Assembly (NCBI RefSeq): GCF_014490665.1
Contig: NZ_CP061038.1
Coordinates: forward strand, 3,410,001 to 3,474,000
DNA from: Sphingomonas alpina
GTDB lineage: Bacteria; Pseudomonadota; Alphaproteobacteria; Sphingomonadales; Sphingomonadaceae
Direction of reading: 5' to 3'
Length of the DNA stretch: 64,000 bases
The translations under genes and the position numbers were made by a program. The notes below the pieces were generated by a model. That model made no database searches and was not told the DNA's origin. It was given only the letters and a program-made list of their open reading frames with translations. Positions 63,049-64,000 of this stretch are shown here, piece by piece (the stretch's first letter is position 1; each line of letters begins with the position of its first letter).

Positions 63049-64000
63049 TCAAGCGCGTTAAATCCGGGCTGGCGCGCATACTTCCGTCGCCGCGCCTGCT
63101 CCTCCAGATAATCGAACAGTCGTTTGCGACCATAGTGGTGCAAGCGCTGGGCGCCATTACTACGCTGTCTTTCGTCCACCTTCTGCCGGAGCACGAATAC
63201 GCGCTATTCGGACTGTGCATCGTCAGTCTTAATTTTATCGTCATCAGCAGCGACCTGGGCCTCGGTGCATCGATGCAATTCTTTTGGCGAGAGGCGGTGC
63301 GTGGCGGCGTTGCCTTTCCAGTGCGCTATCGCGCCATCCTACAGCTTCGTACCTGGTTCTTCGGGCTGTCGTCGCTAGCGGGCTTGTCGATCCTCGGCGT
63401 TATGATAGCGCGCCATGGCGGCACGATCCCAACGATAGCAACCTTGCTTGGCCTCGTCGCCGTAACGGGCTGGCTACAGGTCAGGAGCGGGATGATCGTA
63501 TCGCTCGCGCGCCTCGGCTTGCAGTTGCGGCGCGCCTACTCGGCCGAACTCGCCGGTTCTTTGGCCCGCGCCGCGCTTGCTGGCGTGGGGTTCCTACTCC
63601 TGGTTCGCGGCGCCTGGTTTCCCCTGGCCACTATGGGTGCAACGACGCTTCTCACTATTTTCATCGCCCGACGGGGCGTCGACCGATCAATGTTCCTCGT
63701 CAAAGGCGCACCATCCGAAATGAAGCCCGTGCTTGGCTATGTGCTGAGCACGATGTTGGGCACGGTCATTTTCGCGACACAAGATATATTGGTCTATTCG
63801 CTGGCATCGCTGCAGGGAAGTTCGCAGGTGATCGCGCAGACCTTTGCGCTTGGCCGCCTCGCCGCCATATTTGTCGTTATCAGCAGCGTGATGGCAAACG
63901 TCGTCATCCCACGTATCGCCAATCTCGGCAGCGACGGCCATGCGATCCGCAACGGGTTGCTGCCGCCTGCAATCGTTGGCGCGGGCTGCCTGATGTTGAC
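63045..64000 (+). CDS. Polysaccharide flippase-like membrane protein (5' part)
   Basis: An open frame runs from TTG 63045 (overlapping the carbamoyltransferase stop as TTGA) to the window end without a stop, over 318 codons. It encodes many membrane helices, for example EYALFGLCIVSLNFIVISSD, WFFGLSSLAGLSILGVMIA and GVGFLLLVRGAWFPLATMGA, with EQSFATIVVQALGAITTLSF near the N-terminus. This layout fits Wzx/MOP-type oligosaccharide flippases. The C-terminal helices lie outside the window, so the assignment is by topology and context. Confidence 0.78.
   Translation, partial: MIKRVKSGLARILPSPRLLLQIIEQSFATIVVQALGAITTLSFVHLLPEHEYALFGLCIVSLNFIVISSDLGLGASMQFFWREAVRGGVAFPVRYRAILQLRTWFFGLSSLAGLSILGVMIARHGGTIPTIATLLGLVAVTGWLQVRSGMIVSLARLGLQLRRAYSAELAGSLARAALAGVGFLLLVRGAWFPLATMGATTLLTIFIARRGVDRSMFLVKGAPSEMKPVLGYVLSTMLGTVIFATQDILVYSLASLQGSSQVIAQTFALGRLAAIFVVISSVMANVVIPRIANLGSDGHAIRNGLLPPAIVGAGCLML

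Overview
The window reads as chromosome of a Sphingomonas-like alphaproteobacterium (Sphingomonadaceae). This is inferred from high GC, two large TonB-dependent receptors, a GH92 exo-mannosidase, S51 and M28 scavenging hydrolases, the palindromic CTGAGCTTGTCGAAG-type repeat at 297-357, and frequent ATGA/TTGA stop-start overlaps. No taxonomic marker gene is present, so genus is an inference.

Layout. 1-5.6 kb: an ABC exporter operon (adaptor, ATPase, FtsX/MacB-type permease, minus strand) facing a divergent NtrC-type response regulator and histidine kinase. A consensus sigma-54 promoter and an upstream palindrome sit exactly where the exporter needs them. 5.6-17.3 kb: STAS-like protein, exported protein, M28 peptidase, metallo-beta-lactamase (MBL) fold hydrolase, TonB receptor divergent from an S51 peptidase/cyanophycinase, GH92. 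17.4-21.4 kb: a three-lipoprotein operon, one member frameshifted, divergent from an exported metzincin-like protease. 21.5-34.1 kb: HD hydrolase, MBL hydrolase, imine-reductase-like enzyme with HxlR regulator, PLP enzyme, ArsR-SRPBCC pair, frameshifted LysR gene, Tat-exported duplicated-domain protein, two PD40 propeller proteins, a membrane-tethered LuxR-type protein, and a RadC-like protein.

34.6-49.7 kb is the accessory core. Three consecutive genes with Sec signals carry Calx-beta, transglutaminase-like and RHS/YD repeats. The last ends in an AT-rich, zinc-nuclease-like toxin tip overlapping a probable immunity gene. Downstream lie a likely displaced toxin tail, a frameshifted DUF2750-like gene, and a tight array of five unusual CCA-encoding tRNA genes (Ser-CGA, Ser-GCT, Leu-TAG, Tyr-GTA, Leu-CAA). 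After these come an orphan AT-rich gene (possible immunity protein) and a cytoplasmic subtilase plus ComEC-like MBL protein pair.

49.8-56.7 kb: a membrane protein, a LytS/LytTR two-component system, and a TonB receptor whose 3' end is multiplied as an 18-bp tandem repeat. 56.8-58.7 kb: a complete phage-type lysis cassette (TM/coiled-coil protein, GH24 endolysin, holin-like protein, overlapping inner and outer spanins) with no phage structural genes. 59-64 kb: start of a surface-polysaccharide locus (two acyltransferases, a carbamoyltransferase, a flippase cut by the window edge).

Most promising for something new: the Sec-exported split RHS toxin locus beside the tRNA array, the stand-alone lysis cassette (type 10 secretion candidate), and the subtilase-MBL pair.
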